NCBI GenBank assembly: GCA_035263125.1
Contig: DATFRP010000171.1
Coordinates: 1 to 6,818, forward strand
Length of the DNA stretch: 6,818 nucleotides
Direction of reading: 5' to 3'
Source of the DNA: Gp6-AA40 sp035263125
GTDB lineage: Bacteria; Acidobacteriota; Vicinamibacteria; Vicinamibacterales; UBA2999
Shown here: piece after piece, positions 1 through 5,151 of the stretch
Layout: every line of letters begins with the position of its first letter
Numbering within the stretch: the stretch's first letter is position 1
The notes under the pieces: model-generated
Database searches by the model: none
Told to the model about the DNA's origin: nothing
The model's input: only the letters and a program-made list of their open reading frames with translations
Translations under genes and position numbers: made by a program

Positions 1-82
1 TGCGGATTCCGGTCACCTGGCTGAGCAATTTCGTCCCATGTTCAGCCATGAGGTCTTGCAGCCGAGCAGTCATGCGCTTCAT
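1..82 (-). CDS. Unrecognised protein, N-terminal 27 residues only (runs off left edge)
   Basis: A minus-strand reading frame starts at ATG 82-80 and is open to the window edge. It encodes MKRMTARLQDLMAEHGTKLL followed by SQVTGIR. The start is supported by AGGA (complement of 90-93) seven bases upstream and by an in-frame TAA a short way further upstream at 128-130; no other start codon lies between. The visible part is a soluble, probably helical N-terminus without a signal peptide. The stretch 'AEHGTKLLSQVT' faintly recalls the N-terminal region of citrate synthase-type proteins ('AEHGDKVIGEVT'), but 27 residues are too few to name it and I leave it unassigned. A weak possible promoter is TTGAAT (complement of 147-152) 17 bases from AACGAT (complement of 124-129). 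A second start at ATG 73-71 is possible but less well spaced from the ribosome binding site. Confidence 0.5.
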   Translation of the reverse strand, partial: MKRMTARLQDLMAEHGTKLLSQVTGIR

Positions 83-361
83 CGCCGATTCCTCGAGGGA
101 GCTGCTGTCATCCCATATGCACGATCGTTACCGTGCCGTGGAGGCAATTCAATCGAGGCTTTCCCTGGATTTCGACGGTGTCGTGACGTGCTTTCGTTCA
201 GCGCCCGCGGTGCGATCATGCGACTGTCAACGCCTCCATGACTGAGAACCGATCGGGACGCTCGGGCTTCAAGGCGAATCGTCGACGAGCTCGTCGGACA
301 CGGTGACCGGGCACTCGCTGCTACGATTGCGCCCGCCGCGCGTCGGCTGACTGCGGTGTGA
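83..361. other. Divergent intergenic region with a 14-bp perfect palindrome
   Basis: This 279-bp gap separates the minus-strand gene at the left edge from the MFS transporter. I see no convincing gene in it: short open frames on the plus strand have no ribosome binding site and no recognisable protein character. It contains the perfect palindrome CGACGAGCTCGTCG at 283-296, 65 bp before the MFS start, which could be an operator or a small hairpin. TACGAT at 322-327 resembles a -10 element, but no good -35 sits at the right distance. Confidence 0.4.
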
Positions 362-1594
362 ATGCCGCGAGCGCTCAAAGACCTCACATCTGATGGATGG
401 CTCCTCTTCGCCACCCGATCGATCCGGCTGTTCGCGTACGGCGGACTGTCGATCGTGCTCGTGTTGTATCTGGTGAGCCTTGGGCTGACCGAATCACAAG
501 TGGGCCTCCTGCTGACGGGCATACTCCTCGGCGACACGGTCATCTCGCTGTTCCTGACGACGCAAGCCGATCGGATCGGTCGGCGCCCGATGTTGATCAT
601 CGGCGCGGCGTTGATGGTTGCTTCCGGGCTGGTGTTCGGCTTCACGGCGCAGTTCTGGCTGCTGCTGATCGCGGGCACCATCGGTGTCATCAGCCCCAGC
701 GGTCAGGAGGTCGGCCCGTTTGGACCGATTGAGCAAGCCGCGCTCTCGCAGGTCGTCGACGCGCGCGCGCGAACAGAAGTGTTCGCCTGGTACACGCTGG
801 CAGGCTCGCTGGCAACTGCGTTCGGTGCGCTTGCTGCGGGAGCGTTGACACACGCGCTCCAGTCATCGCGGACTCCCACCGACAGCTATCGGGCTGTCGT
901 CCTGGCATACGCGTGTGCTGGTCTCGTGCTCGGGCTCCTCTTTCAGCGCGTCTCGTCTGCCTCTGAATCTCGGGCAACGGCGACCACGCTCTCGGGGATC
1001 GGTCGATCGCGTCGCGTGGTGCTCAAGCTGTCAGCGCTCTTTGCGCTCGACTCGTTCGGCGGCGGGTTCGTGATCCAGAGTTTCGCGGCGTACTGGTTCT
1101 ACCTGCGGTTTGGCGTCGATCCGCAAACGCTTGGCAGGTTGTTCTTTGCGGCGAATATCCTCGCCGGCATGTCAGCGCTGCTGGCGTCACGGCTCGCGAA
1201 CCGGATCGGCCTCGTCAACACGATGGTCGTCACCCATCTGCCGTCCAACGTGCTGCTCATTCTAATTCCGCTGATGCCGACGCTGCCGCTTGCGACGCTC
1301 ATGCTGCTCGTTCGTTTCAGCATCAGCCAGATGGACGTACCCACCAGGCAGTCGTACGTGATGGCGGTCGTGGATCCACACGAGCGGTCGGCCGCATCGG
1401 GCATCACGGGAGTCGCGCGCACGACCGGCGCGGCGCTCAGCCCACTGTTCGCAGGACTCCTTTTCGCGCAGCCGTCGTTGATCGCCGTCCCATTCTTCAT
1501 TGCGGGTACCTTGAAGATCGTCTACGACCTGCTGCTCTTTCGCGCATTTCGGGCTCTCACACCGCCAGAAGAGGCGTCACGCAAAGCGTTCTAG
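362..1594 (+). CDS. MFS transporter, 12-TM type, substrate unknown
   Basis: The 410-aa product is a major facilitator superfamily permease of the usual length for a 12-helix member. After a short cytoplasmic N-terminus, hydrophobic segments run through the protein. The signature motif A of the loop between TM2 and TM3 is present as D70-R-I-G-R-R-P76. A second conserved-looking stretch, PFGPIEQAAL (about 119-128), is followed by the polar loop 'VVDARARTEVF'. The C-half carries QMDVPTRQSYV (323-333) and the GITGVARTTGAALSP segment (347-361), typical of drug/sugar-efflux-like MFS proteins. The central loop (about 197-218) is Ser/Arg-rich and probably cytoplasmic. An in-frame TGA directly abuts ATG 362, so the start cannot lie much further upstream; no Shine-Dalgarno is visible. 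The gene stands alone on its strand and converges on the next gene. Sequence does not fix the substrate; export of a small molecule is a guess. Confidence 0.9.
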   Translation: MPRALKDLTSDGWLLFATRSIRLFAYGGLSIVLVLYLVSLGLTESQVGLLLTGILLGDTVISLFLTTQADRIGRRPMLIIGAALMVASGLVFGFTAQFWLLLIAGTIGVISPSGQEVGPFGPIEQAALSQVVDARARTEVFAWYTLAGSLATAFGALAAGALTHALQSSRTPTDSYRAVVLAYACAGLVLGLLFQRVSSASESRATATTLSGIGRSRRVVLKLSALFALDSFGGGFVIQSFAAYWFYLRFGVDPQTLGRLFFAANILAGMSALLASRLANRIGLVNTMVVTHLPSNVLLILIPLMPTLPLATLMLLVRFSISQMDVPTRQSYVMAVVDPHERSAASGITGVARTTGAALSPLFAGLLFAQPSLIAVPFFIAGTLKIVYDLLLFRAFRALTPPEEASRKAF

Positions 1595-1600
1595 CCACTT

Positions 1601-1642
1601 CCCTACCAGCCCCACCTGCCCTACCAGCCCCACCAGCCCTAC
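1601..1642. repeat. 9-bp tandem repeat CCCYACCWG, G-quadruplex-like on the minus strand
   Basis: Four complete 9-bp units (CCCTACCAG, CCCCACCTG, CCCTACCAG, CCCCACCAG) occupy 1601-1636, and a partial fifth (CCCTAC) occupies 1637-1642. Together they form an 18-bp higher-order repeat. The array fills nearly all of the 44 bp between the convergent MFS and hypothetical genes and includes the stop codon of the minus-strand gene (1639-1641). Read on the minus strand it has five runs of three or four G separated by loops of five or six bases, which satisfies the usual G3+N1-7 quadruplex rule. Confidence 0.9.
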
Positions 1643-2451
1643 TTCCTCTTCTCGGTCCACTTGTTGTTGTCGCAGAAGTGCTCCAGCAGTTCCGTGTCAG
1701 GCAGGAGATTGAACTTCACCGAGGCGGACCACGGCCTGGTGAACGCTTTCGGATCGTCGAAGGTGAACTCCGCAGCGAGATGGCCGAAGTCGATGCGACG
1801 GAAACGTTCCGTCGTCCGAAGCGCGTCGGTGTGCGGCGTGCCTCCCGCGTCGAGCCACGATTTGTCGTTGAAGCCGGCCGTCTGGACAACGAAGGTGTCA
1901 CCATCCCATCGGCCGATCGAGTAGCCGAGCCACGCGGGCTGCGGGTCGATCGGCAGCTCGCGCCCGTCGGTGAAGATCTGCCGCCAGTTGTTGAACTCTT
2001 CGAAGAGGATGATCGTGAAGCCGGGGTTCTGGATGATCTTGAACGGCAGTTGACGGGTCAGCATCGCGTCGGGGATGCCATGCGGGAGGCAACTCTCGCT
2101 GGGCGCGCCAACGCCGAGCGCGCGGGTGCGCTCGTCATGCAGCGCCTTCGCCCACGGTTGAAAGGGTGCGCCGTCCGGCAAGTCGACGGCAATGTTGTAG
2201 ACGTATTTCGAACGCACGCGCCCGTCGGTCGGCATCACGAGATCGCCGACCACTTCCCAGATGCCCGAGAGATCCGGCTTCCCATCCGCACCGCGAGGCG
2301 CTGCGGCCGTGAGATCCGGTCGTCCATCAGGGAGGCGCGGCGTGCCCTTCCCGGGGTAGTTGAGCCACTGGGCATCCACCGCGCCGCCGAGCACGAGACC
2401 GAGTGCAACGCAGAGCGCTATCGGCGATGCTTCCGCGCTGGCTGAACGCAT
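1639..2451 (-). CDS. Secreted hypothetical protein of the acidobacterial 'DGKPDLSGIW' family
   Basis: With ATG 2451 the product has 270 residues; a GTG immediately before it (2454) would add one. Residues 1-28 form a signal peptide with a hydrophobic core (IALCVALGLVLGGAV) and probable cleavage at AVDA-Q, so the protein is likely exported. The mature part shows the order typical of a large paralogous family in Acidobacteriota: DGKPDLSGIW (57-66), SCLPHGIP (120-127), PFKIIQ (136-141), RQIFTDGRELP (157-167), WLGYSIGRWDGDTFVVQTAG (174-193), TERFRR (214-219) and a C-terminal CDNNKW (260-265). The length is normal for the family and the frame is intact. No biochemical function is established to my knowledge. 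No Shine-Dalgarno precedes the start; TATCCT lies six bases before the ATG. A 42-45 bp gap follows the upstream gene, so read-through from it is possible. Confidence 0.85.
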   Translation of the reverse strand: MRSASAEASPIALCVALGLVLGGAVDAQWLNYPGKGTPRLPDGRPDLTAAAPRGADGKPDLSGIWEVVGDLVMPTDGRVRSKYVYNIAVDLPDGAPFQPWAKALHDERTRALGVGAPSESCLPHGIPDAMLTRQLPFKIIQNPGFTIILFEEFNNWRQIFTDGRELPIDPQPAWLGYSIGRWDGDTFVVQTAGFNDKSWLDAGGTPHTDALRTTERFRRIDFGHLAAEFTFDDPKAFTRPWSASVKFNLLPDTELLEHFCDNNKWTEKRK

Positions 2452-2465
2452 CACCAGAGGATAGC

Positions 2466-2483
2466 AAGGGGCGTTGCCCCCTT
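2466..2483 (-). terminator. GC-rich hairpin between two minus-strand genes
   Basis: AAGGGGC (2466-2472) and GCCCCCTT (2476-2483) form a seven-base stem around a short GTT loop, with one extra C on the right arm. It lies 13 bp past the stop of the GlsB/YeaQ gene and 14 bp before the start of the next gene on the same strand. The downstream minus-strand sequence (TTGCTATCCTC) is only weakly T-rich. It may be a weak terminator or attenuator separating the two transcripts; this is an inference from structure alone. Confidence 0.4.
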
Positions 2484-2496
2484 CTAGCCGACTTCT

Positions 2497-2760
2497 CTAG
2501 ACCGTGGTCCTCGTTCGTGCAAACGCCAACCGGTAGATGAAGAGCAACACGATGGCTCCCAGGGTCGCCATGAAGAACCCCGCAGGCTCACCAGGTTGAT
2601 ACCATCCCACCGCTCGGCCGATGAACCCGCCGACCACGGCGCCGAGAATACCAAGAATCATCGTCACGATGATGCCGCCAGGATCGCGACCTGGCATCAA
2701 CAGCTTCGCAATCGCGCCGATGACAAGGCCGAAGAGCATCCAACCGAGGATCCCGAACAT
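2497..2760 (-). CDS. GlsB/YeaQ/YmgE family small membrane protein (transglycosylase-associated)
   Basis: The 87-aa product is a three-helix inner-membrane protein of the GlsB/YeaQ/YmgE (transglycosylase-associated, UPF0410) family. Hydrophobic segments lie at about 3-21, 28-52 and 60-78. The characteristic IGAIAKLLMPGRDPGG (14-29) is present in the first helix and loop, and glycine-rich GILGAVVGGFIGRAVGWY follows in the second. The family is linked to general stress responses, but its molecular activity is not known; the 'transglycosylase' label is historical. The start at ATG 2760 is chosen over upstream in-frame starts because GGAGG (complement of 2768-2772) sits seven bases before it and the family begins at this point. 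The gene follows the VOC gene on the same strand after 146 bp, so it probably has its own promoter. TACGAT (complement of 2791-2796) is a weak -10 candidate. Confidence 0.93.
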   Translation of the reverse strand: MFGILGWMLFGLVIGAIAKLLMPGRDPGGIIVTMILGILGAVVGGFIGRAVGWYQPGEPAGFFMATLGAIVLLFIYRLAFARTRTTV

Positions 2761-2767
2761 GTTGCGC

Positions 2768-2772
2768 CCTCC
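2768..2772 (-). promoter_or_regulatory. Shine-Dalgarno GGAGG deciding the GlsB/YeaQ start
   Basis: GGAGG on the minus strand is seven bases from ATG 2760. It excludes a 24-residue longer reading that would begin at 2832 with an Arg/Ser-rich, non-family N-terminus. Confidence 0.8.
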
Positions 2773-2894
2773 CTCTGAGGAGACGACTCGATCGTAGCGC
2801 CCGGTGGATCGGCGCGCGAATGAGCTTCGCACCTCGGCTGTACCTGGCCTCCGGTTTTCTCCCTAGTGCCTCCGTACCATGAGCCTGACTTCAG

Positions 2895-2908
2895 AGGACC
2901 AGTGTCCT
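2895..2908. other. Small perfect hairpin overlapping the VOC stop codon
   Basis: AGGAC-CAGT-GTCCT gives a five-base stem with a four-base loop, overlapping the VOC gene stop codon (2907-2909). There is no T tract beyond it on the minus strand, so it is at best a weak transcript-end structure. Confidence 0.3.
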
Positions 2909-3368
2909 AGATTCCCGTGATCTGTACGTTTGCGCCGTCGGGATCCTTCACGTGGAACCCAAACTCGAGATTCTCGCGCGGCGTCAGACCCATCTCTTTC
3001 AGATTCGCAGTCACCGCATCCCTGTTGAAGTTCTCGACGCCAATCGCGAAGTGATCGATGAGCCCCGGCGGCGGCTCGACCCGCAGCGACACGAGCACTT
3101 TCCCACCAACACCGAGCCTCGAGATCTTGTTCGGTTTGTCCTCGTTGACGACCGACAATCCGAACACGCGATTGTAGAAATCGATCGAGCGGGCCATGTC
3201 GCTCACGAGCACCGAGGTGTGATTGATGCTCCCCGCTTTGAGCGAGACGGCCGCCGCGGGAACGCTGGCACCGGCCATCGCCACCGCCGCGAGTGCCTGC
3301 ACCAGTTCGCGCCGCGTGAGCCGGCCGCGTTCGAACGACGTCACGAGATCGGAAATCACGTGCTCCAC
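2907..3368 (-). CDS. Tat-signal VOC (glyoxalase/bleomycin-resistance fold) protein
   Basis: The 153-aa product joins an N-terminal twin-arginine-type signal (RGRLTRRELVQAL at 14-26, then an Ala-rich hydrophobic stretch to about 40) to a single vicinal-oxygen-chelate domain (about 47-153). The domain opens with INHTSVLVSDMARSIDFYNRVFGL (48-71) and ends with HVKDPDGANVQI (139-150), the two best-conserved VOC signatures. The usual metal ligands map to H50 and H106 (DHFAIGV). At the third site, normally Glu, this protein has Gln149; I recall Gln here in related acidobacterial Tat-VOC proteins, so it may be a subfamily trait. VOC members include glyoxalases, dioxygenases and epimerases; the reaction here is unknown. 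The start is GTG 3368, with AGGAG five bases upstream (complement of 3374-3378). The gene is divergent from the esterase gene, with 77 bp between starts. Export as a folded metalloprotein is inferred from the signal. Confidence 0.87.
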   Translation of the reverse strand: MEHVISDLVTSFERGRLTRRELVQALAAVAMAGASVPAAAVSLKAGSINHTSVLVSDMARSIDFYNRVFGLSVVNEDKPNKISRLGVGGKVLVSLRVEPPPGLIDHFAIGVENFNRDAVTANLKEMGLTPRENLEFGFHVKDPDGANVQITGI

Positions 3369-3373
3369 GATGT

Positions 3374-3378
3374 CTCCT
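3374..3378 (-). promoter_or_regulatory. Shine-Dalgarno AGGAG supporting a GTG start
   Basis: AAAGGAGA on the minus strand places AGGAG five bases from GTG 3368. There is no nearby in-frame ATG, so this site identifies the non-ATG start of the VOC gene. Confidence 0.75.
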
Positions 3379-3445
3379 TTCGCCGACGCGCGGGCTGCTC
3401 CAGTCTGCGCGGACCGGCACGACCTGGGATATTGTCTTGCTCACT

Positions 3446-4330
3446 ATGAAGCATTTCCTGTCGTTCACGACGCTTGCTTTTCTTTTTTCGATGACCGCCC
3501 TCTCGTCTGCCCAGGCTCCGCTCCCCGATCCCAAGAGCCCGCAATACCACACCACCGGCGAACAGGACCGCAGCTACACGTTTCCAGGCACCGGTGAGAG
3601 CATCGCGTATCACCTGTACGTGCCGCAGAAATGGAGCGCGACGACCAGGCTGCCCCTGGTGGTCGTCACCCACGGTGCCAACCAGCCCGCAACCGCACCC
3701 TTTCAACGACCGATGACCAATCCCACTCTGGCCAAAGCGGCTGAAGCGCGCGGTTTCATCGTGGCGGCGGTCACCGGTTACCACGCGAACGCAACCGGCG
3801 TCGGCGGGTGGAACGTGCCGTACAAGATGGTGCAGGTTCAGAATGCGGGCGGCGGTCGTCGTGGCGGCGGCGGCCGCGGTGCCGCGGCCGCACCACCCAC
3901 GCCCGAGGACTTTCAGCGCGCGGAGATGGACGTGCTGTACGTCACCGATCTCGTGGCCAAGGAGTACAACGCGGATCCGAATCGCCTTTACCTGATGGGC
4001 AATTCATCGGGCGGGAGCGCGGTCTGGACCTATGCGACGAAATACCCCGATCGCTGGACTGCCATTGCTCCGAGCGCGGCGCCCCTCGAAGACGACATGT
4101 TCCCGTACGACAAACTGAAGAAGGTGCCTGTGCTCGTCATCCACGGCGATGCAGATACGACGATGGTCTTCAGCGCAAGCCAGTCGATGGTAGAGCACGC
4201 CAAGGCCAAGGGCGTGGACGCCACCTGGCTGCCCGTTGCCGGGGGCGCGCACACCGATGCATGGGCGCAGCCCGAGATCCTGAATCAGATCTTCGACTTC
4301 TTCGACGCGCACAAGACGAAGACAAAGTAG
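3446..4330 (+). CDS. Secreted alpha/beta hydrolase, esterase (PHB-depolymerase/feruloyl-esterase-like)
   Basis: From ATG 3446 the product has 294 residues; a TTG at 3437 would add three. A signal peptide with hydrophobic core FTTLAFLFSMTAL ends near SSAQA (20-24). The alpha/beta hydrolase fold is shown by LPLVVVTHGAN (69-79, oxyanion-hole strand), the nucleophile elbow G185-N-S187-S-G-G190, the acid in HGDADTT (D237) and the histidine in GGAHTDAW (H269). All three catalytic positions are intact. The arrangement resembles small secreted esterases related to PHB depolymerase and feruloyl esterase rather than classical lipases; the natural substrate cannot be read from sequence. Residues about 134-151 are a Gly/Arg/Ala-rich insert (GGGRRGGGGRGAAAA) before the helix leading to the nucleophile, probably a surface loop. 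No Shine-Dalgarno is visible; TATTGT at 3430-3435 lies ten bases before the ATG. It may hydrolyse plant- or polymer-derived esters outside the cytoplasm. Confidence 0.9.
   Translation: MKHFLSFTTLAFLFSMTALSSAQAPLPDPKSPQYHTTGEQDRSYTFPGTGESIAYHLYVPQKWSATTRLPLVVVTHGANQPATAPFQRPMTNPTLAKAAEARGFIVAAVTGYHANATGVGGWNVPYKMVQVQNAGGGRRGGGGRGAAAAPPTPEDFQRAEMDVLYVTDLVAKEYNADPNRLYLMGNSSGGSAVWTYATKYPDRWTAIAPSAAPLEDDMFPYDKLKKVPVLVIHGDADTTMVFSASQSMVEHAKAKGVDATWLPVAGGAHTDAWAQPEILNQIFDFFDAHKTKTK
3870..3891. repeat. 22-bp GC-only inverted repeat inside the esterase gene
   Basis: GCGGCCGCGG (3870-3879) and CCGCGGCCGC (3882-3891) are perfect reverse complements separated by TG. They encode part of the Gly/Arg/Ala-rich loop. 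The arms would form a very stable hairpin in single-stranded DNA or mRNA. The structure is read directly; any function is speculative. Confidence 0.85.
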
Positions 4331-4481
4331 GGAGGGAACGAAGGGAACGGATTAACAGGAGGCACGGAGCAACGGAGAACGAACGGAGTTACGCCACGTC
4401 GATCGAATGTGCTGGCCTTCGGTGATTGTGGGTGTCGAGGTGACGTTCTCCACTCCGCCGCCGGCACGCAGTAGGCGCCGT
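4331..4481. repeat. Purine-rich intergenic tract with GGGAACG and ACGGAG repeats
   Basis: Directly after the esterase stop the plus strand is almost pure purine with C. It carries GGGAACG at 4334-4340 and 4343-4350 (one base offset in spacing) and ACGGAG at 4364-4369, 4372-4377 and 4383-4388. Degenerate A/C/G tracts of this kind are common between genes in Acidobacteriota and Planctomycetes, as I recall. The remainder, to about 4481, shows no gene or strong terminator. Confidence 0.6.
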
Positions 4482-4511
4482 TTGATCGTCCCGGCCGCCG
4501 GCTGCTATAGT
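4482..4511 (+). promoter_or_regulatory. Sigma70-like promoter upstream of the small membrane ORF and marR
   Basis: TTGATC (4482-4487) and TATAGT (4506-4511) are separated by 18 bp and match the -35 and -10 consensus in four and five positions. Transcription would begin near 4518, giving a leader of about 28 bases to ATG 4546. This is the clearest promoter in the window. Confidence 0.6.
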
Positions 4512-4543
4512 TGAAGGAGCATAATACTTGCAACTCCAACTAT
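4507..4543. promoter_or_regulatory. Inverted repeat overlapping the -10 element, candidate operator
   Basis: ATAGTTGAAG (4507-4516) and CTCCAACTAT (4534-4543) are inverted copies matching at nine of ten positions with a 17-base spacer. The left arm covers most of the -10 hexamer and the right arm ends three bases before ATG 4546. The spacer also contains the palindrome TTGCAA (4528-4533). If bound by a repressor it would block the promoter; the MarR protein encoded just downstream is the obvious candidate. As RNA it could instead trap the AAGGAG at 4514-4519, but only if transcription starts further upstream. Confidence 0.5.
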
Positions 4544-4545
4544 CT

Positions 4546-4653
4546 ATGTTTGAAACCATTGCCGCGCTCAGCACCATCGCCTTCATCGTGGTCTTCGTGC
4601 TCCTCTTCCGGATGGATCGCATCAGCCGCAACGAGGAGCGAGCCGATCGCTAG
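4546..4653 (+). CDS. Small single-pass membrane protein (35 aa, or 41 aa from a TTG)
   Basis: The frame from ATG 4546 to TAG 4653 encodes MFETIAALSTIAFIVVFVLL, then FRMDRISRNEERADR. It has one hydrophobic helix (about 4-21) followed by a charged C-terminus, as in many small inner-membrane proteins; positive charges after the helix suggest a cytoplasmic C-tail. Third codon positions are G or C in 28 of the 34 sense codons after the start, which supports real coding. Two starts compete. ATG 4546 fits a leader starting near 4518 but has no ribosome binding site. TTG 4528 has AAGGAG (4514-4519) at an ideal eight bases, but needs a transcript beginning further upstream. It is preceded by the promoter and inverted repeat and followed after 30 bp by marR, so the two genes may share a transcript. 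I do not recognise a family; a role as a membrane partner or stress peptide is a guess. Confidence 0.65.
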   Translation: MFETIAALSTIAFIVVFVLLFRMDRISRNEERADR

Positions 4654-4670
4654 CACGCCCGAGGGTCGGG

Positions 4671-4676
4671 TACAGT
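4671..4676 (+). promoter_or_regulatory. Possible -10 element for leaderless marR mRNA
   Basis: TACAGT lies seven bases before ATG 4684, so a transcript starting the usual distance downstream would begin at or one base before the start codon. No Shine-Dalgarno is present and no good -35 is visible, so this is tentative. Confidence 0.3.
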
Positions 4677-4683
4677 CTCGTTC

Positions 4684-5136
4684 ATGCCTCCGACGAGTCC
4701 CCGACCCTCCGGCGACCCTGCACTCGACTTCATCCGGGTGCTGTGGGCCGTCGACCACGAGCTCCACAGTGTCTCGAAACGGATGATCGGCCGTTTCGGC
4801 CTGACTGCCCCGCAGCGCCTCGCGCTTCGCTTCATCGGACGTCAACCTGATCTCGCCCTGGGTGCCCTGGCGGCGCTGCTCCACCTCGATCCGGGGACGG
4901 TCACCGGGATCGTGCAGCGCCTCGAGTCCGCCGGGCTGGTCGCGCGGGAGCGCAGCGAAGGCGATACTCGACGGGCCCAGCTTCGACTCACAAAGAAAGG
5001 GCTGGCGCTCAACCGGCGACGAGCAGGAACCGTCGAAGGGGCGGTGCGCCGCACGCTGTCAGCCGTGACTGCGTCGGAGGCAGAAGCCGCCTCACGAGTG
5101 CTTCGTCAGCTCGCCGAAGATCTGGCGCGTGAATGA
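4684..5136 (+). CDS. MarR-family transcriptional regulator
   Basis: The 150-aa product has the length and layout of MarR-type winged-helix repressors. An N-terminal dimerisation helix (about 12-38) leads into LTAPQRLALRFIG (40-52). Then comes the DNA-binding helix-turn-helix: helix LALGALAALLHL (57-68) and recognition helix DPGTVTGIVQRLESAGLV (69-86). The wing follows with the hallmark DTRRAQLRLTKKG (94-106). A long C-terminal helix pair (about 112-150) completes the dimer interface. No Cys is present, so it is not an OhrR-type thiol sensor; ligand control is more likely. ATG 4684 has no Shine-Dalgarno. The upstream small membrane ORF ends 30 bp before it, and the promoter and inverted repeat further upstream suggest autoregulation. 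It converges on the catalase-family gene with only 15 bp between stop codons, leaving no room for a terminator. Confidence 0.93.
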   Translation: MPPTSPRPSGDPALDFIRVLWAVDHELHSVSKRMIGRFGLTAPQRLALRFIGRQPDLALGALAALLHLDPGTVTGIVQRLESAGLVARERSEGDTRRAQLRLTKKGLALNRRRAGTVEGAVRRTLSAVTASEAEAASRVLRQLAEDLARE

Positions 5137-5151
5137 GGCGCGACCGCCGCG

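Noticed and set aside
225..230. Perfect TTGACA on the minus strand as a -35 element
   Set aside because: No -10-like hexamer lies 16-18 bases downstream; the expected position is GC-only.
79..690. 203-codon open frame on the minus strand
   Set aside because: It is antisense to the N-terminal half of the MFS gene, is Ser/Arg/Pro-rich, and shows no family motif; it is a shadow of GC-rich coding DNA.
1601..1642. CRISPR-like array
   Set aside because: The repeats are 9-bp head-to-tail units without spacers, so they form a minisatellite and not CRISPR.
1678..2445. 255-codon open frame on the plus strand
   Set aside because: It is entirely antisense to the secreted hypothetical gene, whose signal peptide and family motifs are clear. 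The plus-strand product is Arg/Glu-rich with no domain.
2863..3555. 230-codon minus-strand frame across the VOC gene and its upstream region
   Set aside because: It runs out of frame through the VOC domain, is extremely Arg/Gly/Ser-rich and overlaps the divergent esterase start.
3808..4425. 205-codon plus-strand frame inside and beyond the esterase gene
   Set aside because: It is a frame-shifted, Arg-rich reading of the esterase, which has an intact catalytic triad in its own frame.
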